The translations under genes and the position numbers were made by a program. From the NCBI RefSeq assembly GCF_946480185.1, contig NZ_CAMLIG010000038.1:1-35425 (forward strand): DNA of 35,425 bases. The letters are read 5' to 3'. A model generated the notes under the pieces. That model was not told the origin of the DNA. It made no database searches and worked only from the letters and a program-made list of their open reading frames with translations. Source of the DNA: an uncultured Pedobacter sp. (GTDB lineage Bacteria > Bacteroidota > Bacteroidia > Sphingobacteriales > Sphingobacteriaceae). The first letter of the stretch is position 1. Every line of letters starts with the position of its first letter. Of the stretch, positions 1 to 6,730 are shown piece by piece.

Positions 1-1
1 A

Positions 2-47
2 GGTGGTCAGTTTAAACCGAAATCGGGTGGTCAGTTTCTCCGAAATC
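2..47. repeat. Two tandem copies of a 23-24 bp repeat, possible IS21-type end remnant
   Basis: GGTGGTCAGTTT occurs at 2-13 and 26-37, each followed by CCGAAATC (17-24 and 40-47), so two units of about 24 bp stand in tandem at the window edge. IS21-family termini carry several internal repeats of this general kind, and I recall similar GGTGGTCA units at the ends of Bacteroidota IS21 elements. No IstA/IstB gene is visible, so the element would lie to the left of the window or be lost. Confidence 0.4.
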
Positions 48-60
48 TCCACATTTGAGC

Positions 61-100
61 CTTGAAGCCCCACCTGCACAAACCCGCGGACCGTTACAGG
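61..100. repeat. Right half of an attC-like site (copy Z)
   Basis: The stretch CTGCACAAA...ACCGTTACAGG matches the right end of the intact attC-like copy at 839-973 (CTGCACAAA...ACCGTTATAGG). GTTACAGG (93-100) would be the R' box and the boundary of the following cassette, which holds the toxin-antitoxin pair. The left half is missing or replaced by the repeat at 2-47. Confidence 0.4.
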
Positions 101-145
101 TAATGCTACAAACGACCGAAGTACTGAATTAAAGTTTTCCGACAC

Positions 146-176
146 TTGTAATTTGTTACCTATTTAGCTAACTTTG
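146..176 (+). promoter_or_regulatory. Bacteroidota-type promoter of higBA
   Basis: TAACTTTG at 169-176 fits the Bacteroidota -7 consensus TAnnTTTG. A TTG at 146-148, 20 bases upstream, could serve as the -33 element. Transcription would start within a few bases of the GTG codon at 181, so the toxin message may be leaderless or nearly so. Confidence 0.4.
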
Positions 177-180
177 TTTT

Positions 181-531
181 GTGCAAGAAAAATTCATAAG
201 AGAAATATTTTATTACAAAAACTACTATCTCGACTTCTTTGAAACACTGAAGCCAGAAGTCAAGAAAAAAATGAACTGGACTTTACAGCTCATTTCTACT
301 ATCGACAGGGTTCCGAAGAAATATTTTGACCACATGACAGGTTCTTCTGGAATTTTTGAAATTCGTGTAGAAGTCGGTTCGGATATATTTAGGGTATTCT
401 CATTCTTCGACAAAGGAAAACTAATAATCCTTTTGAACGGGTTTCAGAAGAAAACCCAAAAGACTCCGAAAAATGAATTAGAACTTGCAGAAAAACTTAA
501 AAAACAATATTTCGATGAAAAAGACAAATAA
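181..531 (+). CDS. higB: HigB/RelE-like toxin (phage Gp49-like family)
   Basis: This 116-residue protein looks like the toxin of a type II toxin-antitoxin pair, expected to cleave mRNA on the ribosome. The family pattern is visible: an N-terminal helical part, then GIFEIRVEVGSDIFRVFSFF and a strand with LIILLNGFQKKTQKTP, which are typical of Gp49/HigB proteins, followed by a lysine- and glutamate-rich last helix. The start is GTG at 181. The next ATG (271) would remove the N-terminal helix, so GTG is preferred. The gene comes first, and its end overlaps the antitoxin gene by 17 bases, the toxin-first order usual for HigBA. It lies between two attC-like sites, as toxin-antitoxin cassettes often do in chromosomal integrons. 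Activity itself cannot be judged from sequence. Confidence 0.85.
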   Translation: MQEKFIREIFYYKNYYLDFFETLKPEVKKKMNWTLQLISTIDRVPKKYFDHMTGSSGIFEIRVEVGSDIFRVFSFFDKGKLIILLNGFQKKTQKTPKNELELAEKLKKQYFDEKDK

Positions 532-820
532 TAATCTGACCTCCTTTACTGACCATTTGGACGAACAATATGGTAAAACAGGGACAAGTACCAGAGAAGC
601 TTACGAAGAAGGTTTTGAAGCATTTAAATTAGGTGTTATGATTCAAGAACTTCGTAAAGAACAAGGTTTAACCCAAGAACAATTAGCCGAAAAATGTGGT
701 ACGACAAAGACGTATATTTCGAGAATTGAAAACAATGCAAGCGATATCCGACTTTCGACTTTAATGAGAATTGTTCGTGAAGGATTGGGCGGACACCTCA
801 GGCTTAGTGTGGGTGTTTAA
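515..820 (+). CDS. higA: HigA-like antitoxin, XRE-family DNA-binding protein
   Basis: This 101-residue protein should neutralise HigB and repress the operon. A Cro/C1-type helix-turn-helix is clear in the second half: IQELRKEQGLTQEQLAEKCG, then TKTYISRIENN and the ending LSTLMRIVREGLGGHLRLSV. I chose ATG at 515 because it overlaps the end of higB. An in-frame TTG at 485 would add ten residues that duplicate toxin coding sequence. The C-terminal stretch LGGHLRLSVGV is matched by a fossil copy at 3139-3174, so this gene family was present twice. The stop codon lies 18 bases before the left box of an attC-like site. Confidence 0.87.
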   Translation: MKKTNNNLTSFTDHLDEQYGKTGTSTREAYEEGFEAFKLGVMIQELRKEQGLTQEQLAEKCGTTKTYISRIENNASDIRLSTLMRIVREGLGGHLRLSVGV

Positions 821-838
821 AAATGGCAAACAGCACTA

Positions 839-973
839 CCTGTAACAGCAAATTTGTACAAAAATGGCCGACAGTGGTTTAAGTAAATTTTGTGCTTTTT
901 ACTTAATTTAGTGCGGGCTGAAAATGGTTTTGCATTAATGCTATTTCTGCACAAATTAGCAAACCGTTATAGG
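839..973. repeat. Intact attC-like imperfect palindrome (copy A)
   Basis: The left box CCTGTAAC (839-846) is the near reverse complement of the right box GTTATAGG (966-973). Inside, AATTTGT (851-857) faces ACAAATT (951-957). In the centre TTAAGTAAA and TTTACTTAA form a 9-bp stem. This outer-box, inner-box, central-hairpin layout and the length of 135 bp match integron attC sites such as Vibrio repeats. Related copies are at 61-100, 1338-2921 and 3192-3332. No integrase gene is in the window. Confidence 0.5.
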
Positions 974-1337
974 CAAATGTTTCCCGAACGAAACGCATCA
1001 GTAAATGAAAGTTTTCGCAATGCAAACGGACAAATTCTGAACTGAAGAAAAGCATTTAAGAACCTAAACGAAAAACCGAACTAAAGCAAAATGGAACCAA
1101 CTAAACCGAACGAACGAAATGGAATTTCAAAGCTTTCAAAAACAAGTTTCAGACCGACCGACACGCTCAACTGAACTACTCAATTGAACGACAATTTCAA
1201 TCGGTTTTTACGAACAAAACGCTGACCGACCAATTTTTTTTCGGTTTTTAAGGACAAATTGAAAAGGAAAAACTACTTTTATTAAGACCGAACTGAACCA
1301 AAACAAACTTGAATATAATATGGAAAAAACACATCTG
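974..1337. other. Gene-less cassette-like stretch
   Basis: This 364-base region between two attC-like sites has no convincing gene. The + strand is rich in A and C, with many ACCGAAC/GACCGA words and two similar units TCGGTTTTTACGAACAAA and TCGGTTTTTAAGGACAAA. The longest ATG frame I noticed (1091-1174, 27 codons) is not persuasive. Bases 1268-1289 are almost identical to 33346-33367 near the right end of the window. Confidence 0.4.
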
Positions 1338-1353
1338 CCTATAACCACAAATT

Positions 1354-1368
1354 CCTATGTAAAGCAGT
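1354..1368. repeat. Left inverted repeat of the IS110/IS1111 element
   Basis: CCTATGTAAAGCAGT is matched in inverted orientation by 2785-2799 (reverse complement CCATGTAAAAGCAGT). The two differ only by small shifts in a T and an A. Confidence 0.6.
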
Positions 1369-1499
1369 TTTGCAGATCCAATATACTAAATAATCCAATA
1401 AAATCTCACAGGGCATTTAAATTAATGCTTCTCAAACACCTTGTCTTCAAATCTTTAAGCTCCGACTCCTATGTGTGGCAGCAGATCTGTTATTTTCCC

Positions 1500-1612
1500 A
1501 CTCCACCAGCACCCTTATGGTGAAAGACTTATAAAAAGCAGCCCCATGCTTGTATCTGTGGCTGCCGGTTATTGCTACCGGCACCACCCTTGTGGTTTTG
1601 GGGTCTGCTTCT
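1500..1612 (-). ncRNA. Candidate bridge RNA of the IS110/IS1111 element
   Basis: Just downstream of the transposase stop lies a compact set of stems. An outer stem pairs AAGCAGCCCC (1536-1545) with GGGG plus CTGCTT (1600-1610), with one bulged T. It encloses GCCGGT/ACCGGC (1564-1569 with 1577-1582) and ACCAC/GTGGT (1583-1587 with 1592-1596). CACC/GGTG (1510-1513 with 1519-1522) forms a further hairpin. Read on the minus strand, the RNA would contain AACCACAA, identical to the left flank of the insertion (1343-1350), and ATACAAGCAT, the complement of the right junction (2800-2809). That is the arrangement of the two target guides in known bridge RNAs. The RNA ends are guesses. Confidence 0.55.
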
Positions 1613-1655
1613 GTCCCTTGTTATTTTTTTAATGAGCCTTAACCATCTGGTTTCC

Positions 1656-2717
1656 CTATGCTATATTTCTGTTCACTTCATATGCCTGTTCTGTTCTGAT
1701 GACCGATAACATTCTGTTTACCAACTTATGGGCAACCTTTACCACGATTGCTTTGGGGTTGTTGCCGAAGTGTTTCCTGTAATAGGCCTGCATTTCGGGA
1801 TCTCTCCGGATGGCTACCCAGCTTGCCTCTATTAAATAGCGCCGTAAGATGGGCTTGCAACGGGGAGTGATCCCCATGCTTCGTTCGCTGTTTCCGCTGT
1901 TGTACATCCCCGGTACCAGACCAATATAACTGCCCAATTGTTTCTCGTTGCTGAACCTCCTTAAATCCCCAAGTTCGGCGATGATTGCCGAAGCCAGGTA
2001 GCCACCCACTCCGGGGATGCTCTTCAATAGGTAATAATCCTTCTTATGGTGTTGCCTGCAAAAACTACGAAGTTCGTTGGCCAGTCCGAGGTATTCTTTC
2101 TTTATGGCGGCATATAACCTCAGCATACTTTCCATGCACAGCTTCCCCGAATTTTCTTCCCACTTTATATTGCCAAGCCATTCTATAAATGACAGGGTCC
2201 AGGCGGGCCTGTCGAATTCCTCCGGTAAAGGTATCCCGTGATAAAGCAACATACTTTTGATCCGGTTCTTTGTCTTGCACGGCTGTCTGCTTACGCTGTC
2301 CCGCTGGCGCATCAGCCCCCGAAGTTGTTCTTCTGTTGCGGTTGGGATATGGATGGCTTGCAAGTTTCCTGTCTGTAACTGTTTGCAGAGGTTTCGGCTG
2401 TCTATCTTGTCGGTCTTCCGGTAAGCTTGTTTGTTCATCCGGGGTACATCGGCAGGGTTTACCACGGTCACTTCCCAGCCCAGGTTCAGGAAATAACGGG
2501 CGGCGCTGAATCCGCAGCAGCCTGCCTCGTAGGTGATAAATACTTCATGTCCGTCGAAATTCCGTTCTACGTAATCATACAGGACCTCAGGTTTTGGAGG
2601 AAGGGTAAAACCTTTGTGGTCAAACAGGTCGGTACGCAGATGTACGCTCCAACTTTTTTTGTGGATGTCCATCCCAATGTATAACTTAGGGACAGAAGCA
2701 GTAGATTGAGTTGCCAT
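1656..2717 (-). CDS. IS110-family transposase (DEDD recombinase)
   Basis: This 353-residue recombinase would excise and insert the element under guidance of a bridge RNA. The N-terminal RuvC-like DEDD domain shows D17 in YIGMDIHKK, E64 in ITYEAG, and D103 and D106 in RKTDKIDSRN. The C-terminal Transposase_20 domain has LKSIPGVGGYLASAIIAELG, then GSYIGLVPGMYNSGNSERSM with candidate catalytic serines, then PILRRYLIEASW. Length is normal and the frame is intact, so it may be functional. I prefer ATG at 2717, which follows a weak AAAGG. An in-frame ATG at 2759 would add 14 residues not typical of the family. Gene orientation and the long downstream non-coding part favour the IS1111 subgroup. Confidence 0.92.
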   Translation of the reverse strand: MATQSTASVPKLYIGMDIHKKSWSVHLRTDLFDHKGFTLPPKPEVLYDYVERNFDGHEVFITYEAGCCGFSAARYFLNLGWEVTVVNPADVPRMNKQAYRKTDKIDSRNLCKQLQTGNLQAIHIPTATEEQLRGLMRQRDSVSRQPCKTKNRIKSMLLYHGIPLPEEFDRPAWTLSFIEWLGNIKWEENSGKLCMESMLRLYAAIKKEYLGLANELRSFCRQHHKKDYYLLKSIPGVGGYLASAIIAELGDLRRFSNEKQLGSYIGLVPGMYNSGNSERSMGITPRCKPILRRYLIEASWVAIRRDPEMQAYYRKHFGNNPKAIVVKVAHKLVNRMLSVIRTEQAYEVNRNIA

Positions 2718-2784
2718 AGCCTTTAAATTTGGGTGGACAGGTTCATTCCTGTACCACATTGCTGTTTTTGTGGAACTTAAATTT

Positions 2785-2799
2785 ACTGCTTTTACATGG
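2785..2799. repeat. Right inverted repeat of the IS110/IS1111 element
   Basis: ACTGCTTTTACATGG is the inverted partner of 1354-1368. The attC-like target sequence resumes within about five bases beyond it. Confidence 0.6.
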
Positions 2800-3020
2800 A
2801 TGCTTGTATTATAATGGCTGAACTGCTTTACGTTATTTCATCGCAATTAACTAAATTTATACGGGCAGACAAGTTTTTGCTTTCTATGCCATTACAACAC
2901 AAATTCGCCAATCGTTATATGAAAACACTCTTGGTGCATTCCATTTTGGTGGAAGGGTATGATTATAGAAACAAAATCAGCACTTTTACTAATCAATAAA
3001 TATTTTCAAAATTCATGAAT

Positions 3021-3155
3021 ATGAAAACAATAAAAAAATTGGAAATTGACTTTATAGGCGGACAAGAACCATTAACAATAAAAGAAGAAAAGGCTTTATC
3101 AGAATATTTCAAAAATAAGAAATTAAAAAAACTCAAGATTGGGCGGTCATCTTAG
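3021..3155 (+). CDS. Small 44-residue protein of unknown function
   Basis: A short frame starts at ATG 3021 (an in-frame ATG at 3015 is also possible). It reads MKTIKKLEIDFIGGQEPLTI, then a lysine- and glutamate-rich helix EEKALSEYFKNKK, and ends in IGRSS. The first 34 residues look like a real small protein and resemble small hypothetical proteins I recall from Bacteroidota accessory regions. The last residues are read out of frame through a fossil HigA 3' end (3139-3174), so the original C-terminus was probably replaced by recombination. It sits in a cassette-like unit before attC-like copy C. No function can be given. Confidence 0.4.
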   Translation: MKTIKKLEIDFIGGQEPLTIKEEKALSEYFKNKKLKKLKIGRSS

Positions 3156-3174
3156 ACTTAGCGTAGGAATTTAA
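3139..3174 (+). pseudogene. Fossil 3' end of a higA-like antitoxin gene
   Basis: Read from 3139, the bases encode LGGHLRLSVGI and a stop, almost identical to the end of HigA at 785-820 (LGGHLRLSVGV). Similarity continues past the stop into attC-like copy C, just as the HigA gene runs into copy A. Only this tail remains; the upstream part has been replaced by the small frame at 3021. Confidence 0.6.
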
Positions 3175-3191
3175 AATAGCCAACAGCACTA

Positions 3192-3332
3192 CCTACAACA
3201 GCAAATTTGACAAAAATGGCTCATGTTGGTTCGAGTTAATTTTTCTTTATTTATTTAAATCTAGTGTGGTCTGAAAAAGATTCTGCAATTAATACCATTT
3301 ATTTCTGCACAAATTTTCAAAACTTTAACTAC
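3192..3332. repeat. Decayed attC-like site (copy C)
   Basis: The left box CCTACAAC (3192-3199) and the following AGCAAATTTGACAAAAATGGC match copy A closely, and later parts (TAGTGTGGTCTGAAAA, TTATTTCTGCACAAATT) also align. The right box has decayed to AAAACTTTAACTAC near 3320-3332. It marks the right edge of the cassette-like region; the conserved chromosomal genes start just after it. Confidence 0.45.
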
Positions 3333-3370
3333 TCAAAATAAAATCATAATTTCAATCTACAGATAAAAAA

Positions 3371-4339
3371 ATGTTTTTCTCTATCATCATCCCACTTTAC
3401 AATCGCCCGCAGGAAATAAAAGAACTGCTGGAAACATTGGTACAGCAAACTTATATGGCTTTTGAGGTTTTGGTGATTGAAGATGGTTCCACATTGGATG
3501 CCAGAGAAATTGTAGCTTCATTTTCTGAAAAACTGGATATCAAATATTTTGTAAAACCCAACGAAGGGCAGGGTTTTGCCCGTAACTACGGTTTTGAAAG
3601 AGCAAAGGGTGATTACTTCATCATCTTTGATTCTGATTGTTTAATCCCTTCGGACTACCTTGAGAACGTAAAAAATCATCTTTACAATGAACCCTTGGAT
3701 GCTTTTGGTGGACCGGATGATGCACACCCAAGTTTTACGCCCTTGCAAAAAGCCATCAGTTATTCCATGACTTCTGTTTTTACCACAGGTGGTATCCGCG
3801 GAAAATCAAAAAATGCAGGCGGACAGTTCCATCCTCGCAGTTTTAATATGGGACTTTCTCGCAAGGTTTGGGAAAAATTGGGCGGTTTTATCATCACCCG
3901 CTTAGGCGAGGATATTGAGTATTCCATCAGAATTCATGAAGCTGGTTTTAGGATCGGTTTAATCCCAAATGCAAAAGTTTATCATAAACGGCGCACCAGC
4001 TTTAAAGCGTTTTGGAAGCAGTTGCATTTTTTCGGAAGGGCCAGAATCAATATCACGAAATTTTTTCCGGCAACCTTAAAACTGGTTCATTTTTTTCCTG
4101 CAATATTTACACTAGGTTTAGTTTTTAGCCTGGTAGCCAATGTTTTTGGGTGGGGTATAGCGCCAGCGTGTAATTTATTTATCATTATTTATTTTCTCTC
4201 GGTTTTTTTTGATGCTTGGAGTAAAAATAAGTCGTTAAATGTTGCATTTTTGAGCATCTTTACTTCTCTGATTCAGCTTACTGCTTATGGCATGGGTTTT
4301 ATGCAAGATTATGTGAAGAAGATTATTTTTAATAAATGA
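3371..4339 (+). CDS. Glycosyltransferase family 2, membrane-anchored
   Basis: This 322-residue enzyme should transfer a sugar from a nucleotide-sugar to a lipid or polysaccharide acceptor at the inner membrane. The GT-A fold is clear: FSIIIPLYNRP at the N-terminus, VIEDGS near residue 36, the metal-binding DSD at 87-89, and the acceptor-side acidic pair in LGEDIEYS at 180-181. The last 90 residues hold two or three hydrophobic segments (HFFPAIFTLGLVFSLVANVF, then LFIIIYFLSVFFDA, then FTSLIQLTAYGMGF). The acceptor is unknown. The stop overlaps the start of the next gene by four bases (ATGA), so the two are probably co-translated. Confidence 0.9.
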   Translation: MFFSIIIPLYNRPQEIKELLETLVQQTYMAFEVLVIEDGSTLDAREIVASFSEKLDIKYFVKPNEGQGFARNYGFERAKGDYFIIFDSDCLIPSDYLENVKNHLYNEPLDAFGGPDDAHPSFTPLQKAISYSMTSVFTTGGIRGKSKNAGGQFHPRSFNMGLSRKVWEKLGGFIITRLGEDIEYSIRIHEAGFRIGLIPNAKVYHKRRTSFKAFWKQLHFFGRARINITKFFPATLKLVHFFPAIFTLGLVFSLVANVFGWGIAPACNLFIIIYFLSVFFDAWSKNKSLNVAFLSIFTSLIQLTAYGMGFMQDYVKKIIFNK

Positions 4340-5124
4340 TAGAATTTTTAAAAGACAGTACTTTTTCGGTTAACGAGGTAATGAGCAAGGCTTGGCATAT
4401 TACCAAAAACCATTATTTCTCCATTGCGCTGCTCTGCTTTTTAATGTTTGCAACGCTTGGTTTTTCCAGCTTGTTGGCTATTTTTTTAAAGGACATTAAT
4501 CAGCTTTTAAACATAGCGCTTTTTGTGATTTTCATTAGCACTTATTTATTGGCAAACCTTTCGCTTTTTAAGTTTATCTTTCATTTGTTAGATCATGAGG
4601 CAGAGGATGTTAGCTTATCTAATACCTTGCCTACCAAAAAGCAAATGATCAACTTTTTAATTGCTAGTTTTTACTTTACACTTTGTGTATTAGGTGTTTA
4701 TCTTATTGTTGCATTATTGGTTTTTCCATTTATTTATACAGGAATTAACCTTCAAATTTTAGTTAACCTGGCCATTTCTGTTGGTTTGATAGCTATTTTT
4801 ATAACCTGGCTTAGGATTTCCTTTTTTCCTTTTTTTATTATCGATAAAAACGAATCACCGTTTAAGTCCCTGAAATTAAGTTTAGCCATTACAAAAGGAA
4901 ATTTTTTCAAAATTTTGTTATTGCTTTTTGTACTTGGTTTTTTTCAGGTTTTATACTTGGTTTTAAACTATTTTCAGTTCAGCGTTATTGCAACTTTTGT
5001 AAATATTTTGAGTTCGTTTATTATTGTTCCGCTTTCTACCGTAGCCTTAACTGTTGCTTATCGTAAGATGACCGATGAATATAAAGGCGACCAAGAGCCT
5101 GATATTTTAGGAAACATTATTTAA
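4336..5124 (+). CDS. Multi-pass membrane protein of unknown function
   Basis: This 262-residue protein is dominated by hydrophobic segments. I see about six transmembrane helices, for example near residues 27-52, 58-80, 107-130, 140-163, 190-212 and 218-240. The N-terminus (SVNEVMSKAWHITKNHYFSI) resembles the cytoplasmic lead-in of integral membrane domains found in glycerophosphodiesterase-like and DUF975-like proteins, but I cannot assign a family. It overlaps the glycosyltransferase gene by four bases and is followed 12 bases later by the GH3-like gene, so it belongs to one transcription unit. A role in envelope biogenesis is only a guess from position. Confidence 0.8.
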   Translation: MIEFLKDSTFSVNEVMSKAWHITKNHYFSIALLCFLMFATLGFSSLLAIFLKDINQLLNIALFVIFISTYLLANLSLFKFIFHLLDHEAEDVSLSNTLPTKKQMINFLIASFYFTLCVLGVYLIVALLVFPFIYTGINLQILVNLAISVGLIAIFITWLRISFFPFFIIDKNESPFKSLKLSLAITKGNFFKILLLLFVLGFFQVLYLVLNYFQFSVIATFVNILSSFIIVPLSTVALTVAYRKMTDEYKGDQEPDILGNII

Positions 5125-5136
5125 ATTTTGGGTATA

Positions 5137-6639
5137 ATGGCATTAAAAGGATTAATAAGTAAACCGTTTGCAGCTTTTGCCGTTAGGCAGATGAACAAGT
5201 GGAAATACCATCCGGTGGAAGCACAGGAAAAAATCCTAAAAAAATTAATTAAAACTGCCGAAAATACCGTTTTTGGTAAAGATCATCAATTTAGCAGTAT
5301 CCAATCTTATCAGGATTTTAAACAGCTGGTTCTGGTGAGTGATTACGAAGATCTAAAACCCTATATCGAAAGAGTTGTAAAAGGAGAAAAGGATGTGCTT
5401 TGGCCAGGTCAGCCTGTATATTTTGCAAAAACTTCCGGCACTACATCAGGCGTAAAATACATCCCAATTTCTAAAGAATCAATGCCCGAGCATATTAAAG
5501 CGGCTCGCAATGCACTGCTTTCTTACATTCACGAAACCGGTAAAACCGATTTTGTGAACGGTAAAATGATTTTTTTACAGGGCAGTCCCAAAATGGATAA
5601 AAAAGCAGGAATTTCCTTTGGCCGTTTATCCGGTATTGTAGCCAACCATGTTCCTGCATATCTCCAAAAAAATAGGTTGCCCAGTTACGAGACCAATTGC
5701 ATTGAAGATTGGGAACAGAAAGTAGATGCCATTGTTGAAGAAACAATGAAGGCGGATATGCGGTTGATATCGGGCATTCCGCCTTGGTGTCAAATGTATT
5801 TTGATAGGCTGATTGCTAAAAGTGGAAAGCAAAAAATTAAGGACATTTTTCCAAATTTCAAGCTCTTTGTTTACGGAGGCGTAAACTACGAACCATATCG
5901 GGCAAGGTTGGAAGAAACTTTGGGATTTAAGGTAGATAGCATTGAAACTTATCCGGCTTCTGAGGGTTTCATCGCTTTTCAGGATAGCCAGCAAGACAAA
6001 TCTTTATTGCTCATGGCTGATGCCGGTATCTTTTATGAGTTTATCCTAACAGAAGAGTTTTTTGATGAAAAACCCACGCGTTTGTCTTTGGGAGAAGTGG
6101 AATTGAATAAAAATTATGCAATTATACTAAGTACAACAGCCGGACTTTGGGCTTATTCTTTGGGCGATACCGTGAAATTTGTTTCCAAAAATCCATACAA
6201 ACTTTTGGTGACTGGCAGAATAAAGCATTATATTTCGGCTTTTGGCGAACACGTGATAGGCGAGGAGGTAGAGCAGGCCTTACTAGAGATAGCAAAAGAA
6301 GAAAATATAGAAATTACGGAATTTACGGTAGCTCCACAGGTAAATCCCGAAAAGGGACAAATGCCTTATCACGAGTGGTTTGTGGAGTTTGTAAATCAGC
6401 CAAACAATTTAACAGCATTTGCGCTTAAAGTGGACGAAGCTTTACAGCAAAAAAATATATATTATAAAGATTTAATAACCGGAAAGGTATTGCAACCTCT
6501 AATTATCCGTTCATTAAAAGCGTCCTCATTTATCAATTTAATGCGGGCAGAAGGTAAATTGGGCGGGCAAAATAAAGTCCCCCGTTTAGCCAATGACCGT
6601 ACATTAGCAGATAAGCTGGAACAGTATGTGATAAAGTAG
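5137..6639 (+). CDS. GH3-family acyl-adenylate-forming enzyme
   Basis: This 500-residue protein belongs to the GH3 family, named for plant auxin-responsive proteins, within the ANL adenylating superfamily. Such enzymes activate a carboxylic acid with ATP and usually join it to an amine; the bacterial substrate here is unknown. The ATP-binding loop FAKTSGTTSGVKYIPI, the middle motif VYGGVNYEPY, the AMP-binding YPASEGFIAF and a C-terminal domain after VTGRIKHYISAFGEHV are all present. Length is normal. I chose ATG at 5137; an in-frame TTG at 5128 would add three residues. No strong ribosome-binding site is visible, as is common in Bacteroidota. Confidence 0.88.
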   Translation: MALKGLISKPFAAFAVRQMNKWKYHPVEAQEKILKKLIKTAENTVFGKDHQFSSIQSYQDFKQLVLVSDYEDLKPYIERVVKGEKDVLWPGQPVYFAKTSGTTSGVKYIPISKESMPEHIKAARNALLSYIHETGKTDFVNGKMIFLQGSPKMDKKAGISFGRLSGIVANHVPAYLQKNRLPSYETNCIEDWEQKVDAIVEETMKADMRLISGIPPWCQMYFDRLIAKSGKQKIKDIFPNFKLFVYGGVNYEPYRARLEETLGFKVDSIETYPASEGFIAFQDSQQDKSLLLMADAGIFYEFILTEEFFDEKPTRLSLGEVELNKNYAIILSTTAGLWAYSLGDTVKFVSKNPYKLLVTGRIKHYISAFGEHVIGEEVEQALLEIAKEENIEITEFTVAPQVNPEKGQMPYHEWFVEFVNQPNNLTAFALKVDEALQQKNIYYKDLITGKVLQPLIIRSLKASSFINLMRAEGKLGGQNKVPRLANDRTLADKLEQYVIK

Positions 6640-6730
6640 TAAGTAAAAAGTAGTGAGTAATAAGTAATAAGTAAAAAGTTTAGTCAATCCACCTAACAAA
6701 CTAACCACCTAACAAACTAACAAACCCCAC
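6640..6730. repeat. Low-complexity AGTAA/CTAAC repeat spacer
   Basis: The spacer between the GH3-like gene and dxr is made of two short-repeat tracts: TAAGTAAAAAGTAGTGAGTA-type units, then CCTAACAAACTAA-type units. Stops occur in many frames. Similar tracts lie at 7895-7950 and 9300-9437. Confidence 0.6.

Larger units (their letters stand above)
1354..2799 (-). mobile_element. IS110/IS1111-family insertion sequence
   Basis: The element carries one IS110-type transposase gene on the minus strand. Its ends are marked by imperfect inverted repeats: CCTATGTAAAGCAGT at 1354-1368 and the complement of CCATGTAAAAGCAGT at 2785-2799. About 300 bases downstream of the transposase are non-coding and structured, against only some 80 bases upstream. 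That layout fits the IS1111 subgroup, whose bridge RNA lies downstream and which has subterminal inverted repeats. Exact ends are uncertain by several bases, because this family makes no regular target duplication. The element sits within an attC-like site. Confidence 0.7.
1338..2921. repeat. attC-like site (copy B) split by an insertion sequence
   Basis: The left part CCTATAACCACAAA (1338-1351) matches the left end of copy A. The right part, from about 2805 to GTTATATG (2914-2921), matches the rest of copy A: TGTATTATAATGGC, then ACTAAATTTATACGGGC, then CACAAATTCGCCAATCG. Joining the two halves gives a site collinear with the intact copy. The intervening bases of about 1354-2799 are the insertion sequence. 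Direct reading supports the match; no alignment score was computed. Confidence 0.5.

Noticed and set aside
1320..1523. 67-codon frame on the + strand
   Set aside because: It spans the junction of the attC-like site and the IS end, has no family resemblance, and is better explained by the IS non-coding end.
2065..2684. Several frames of 70-85 codons on both strands
   Set aside because: All lie within the transposase gene in other frames and show no domain or start signal.
2796..2999. 67-codon frame on the + strand
   Set aside because: It covers the right half of the split attC-like site, which matches non-coding DNA in the intact copy A.
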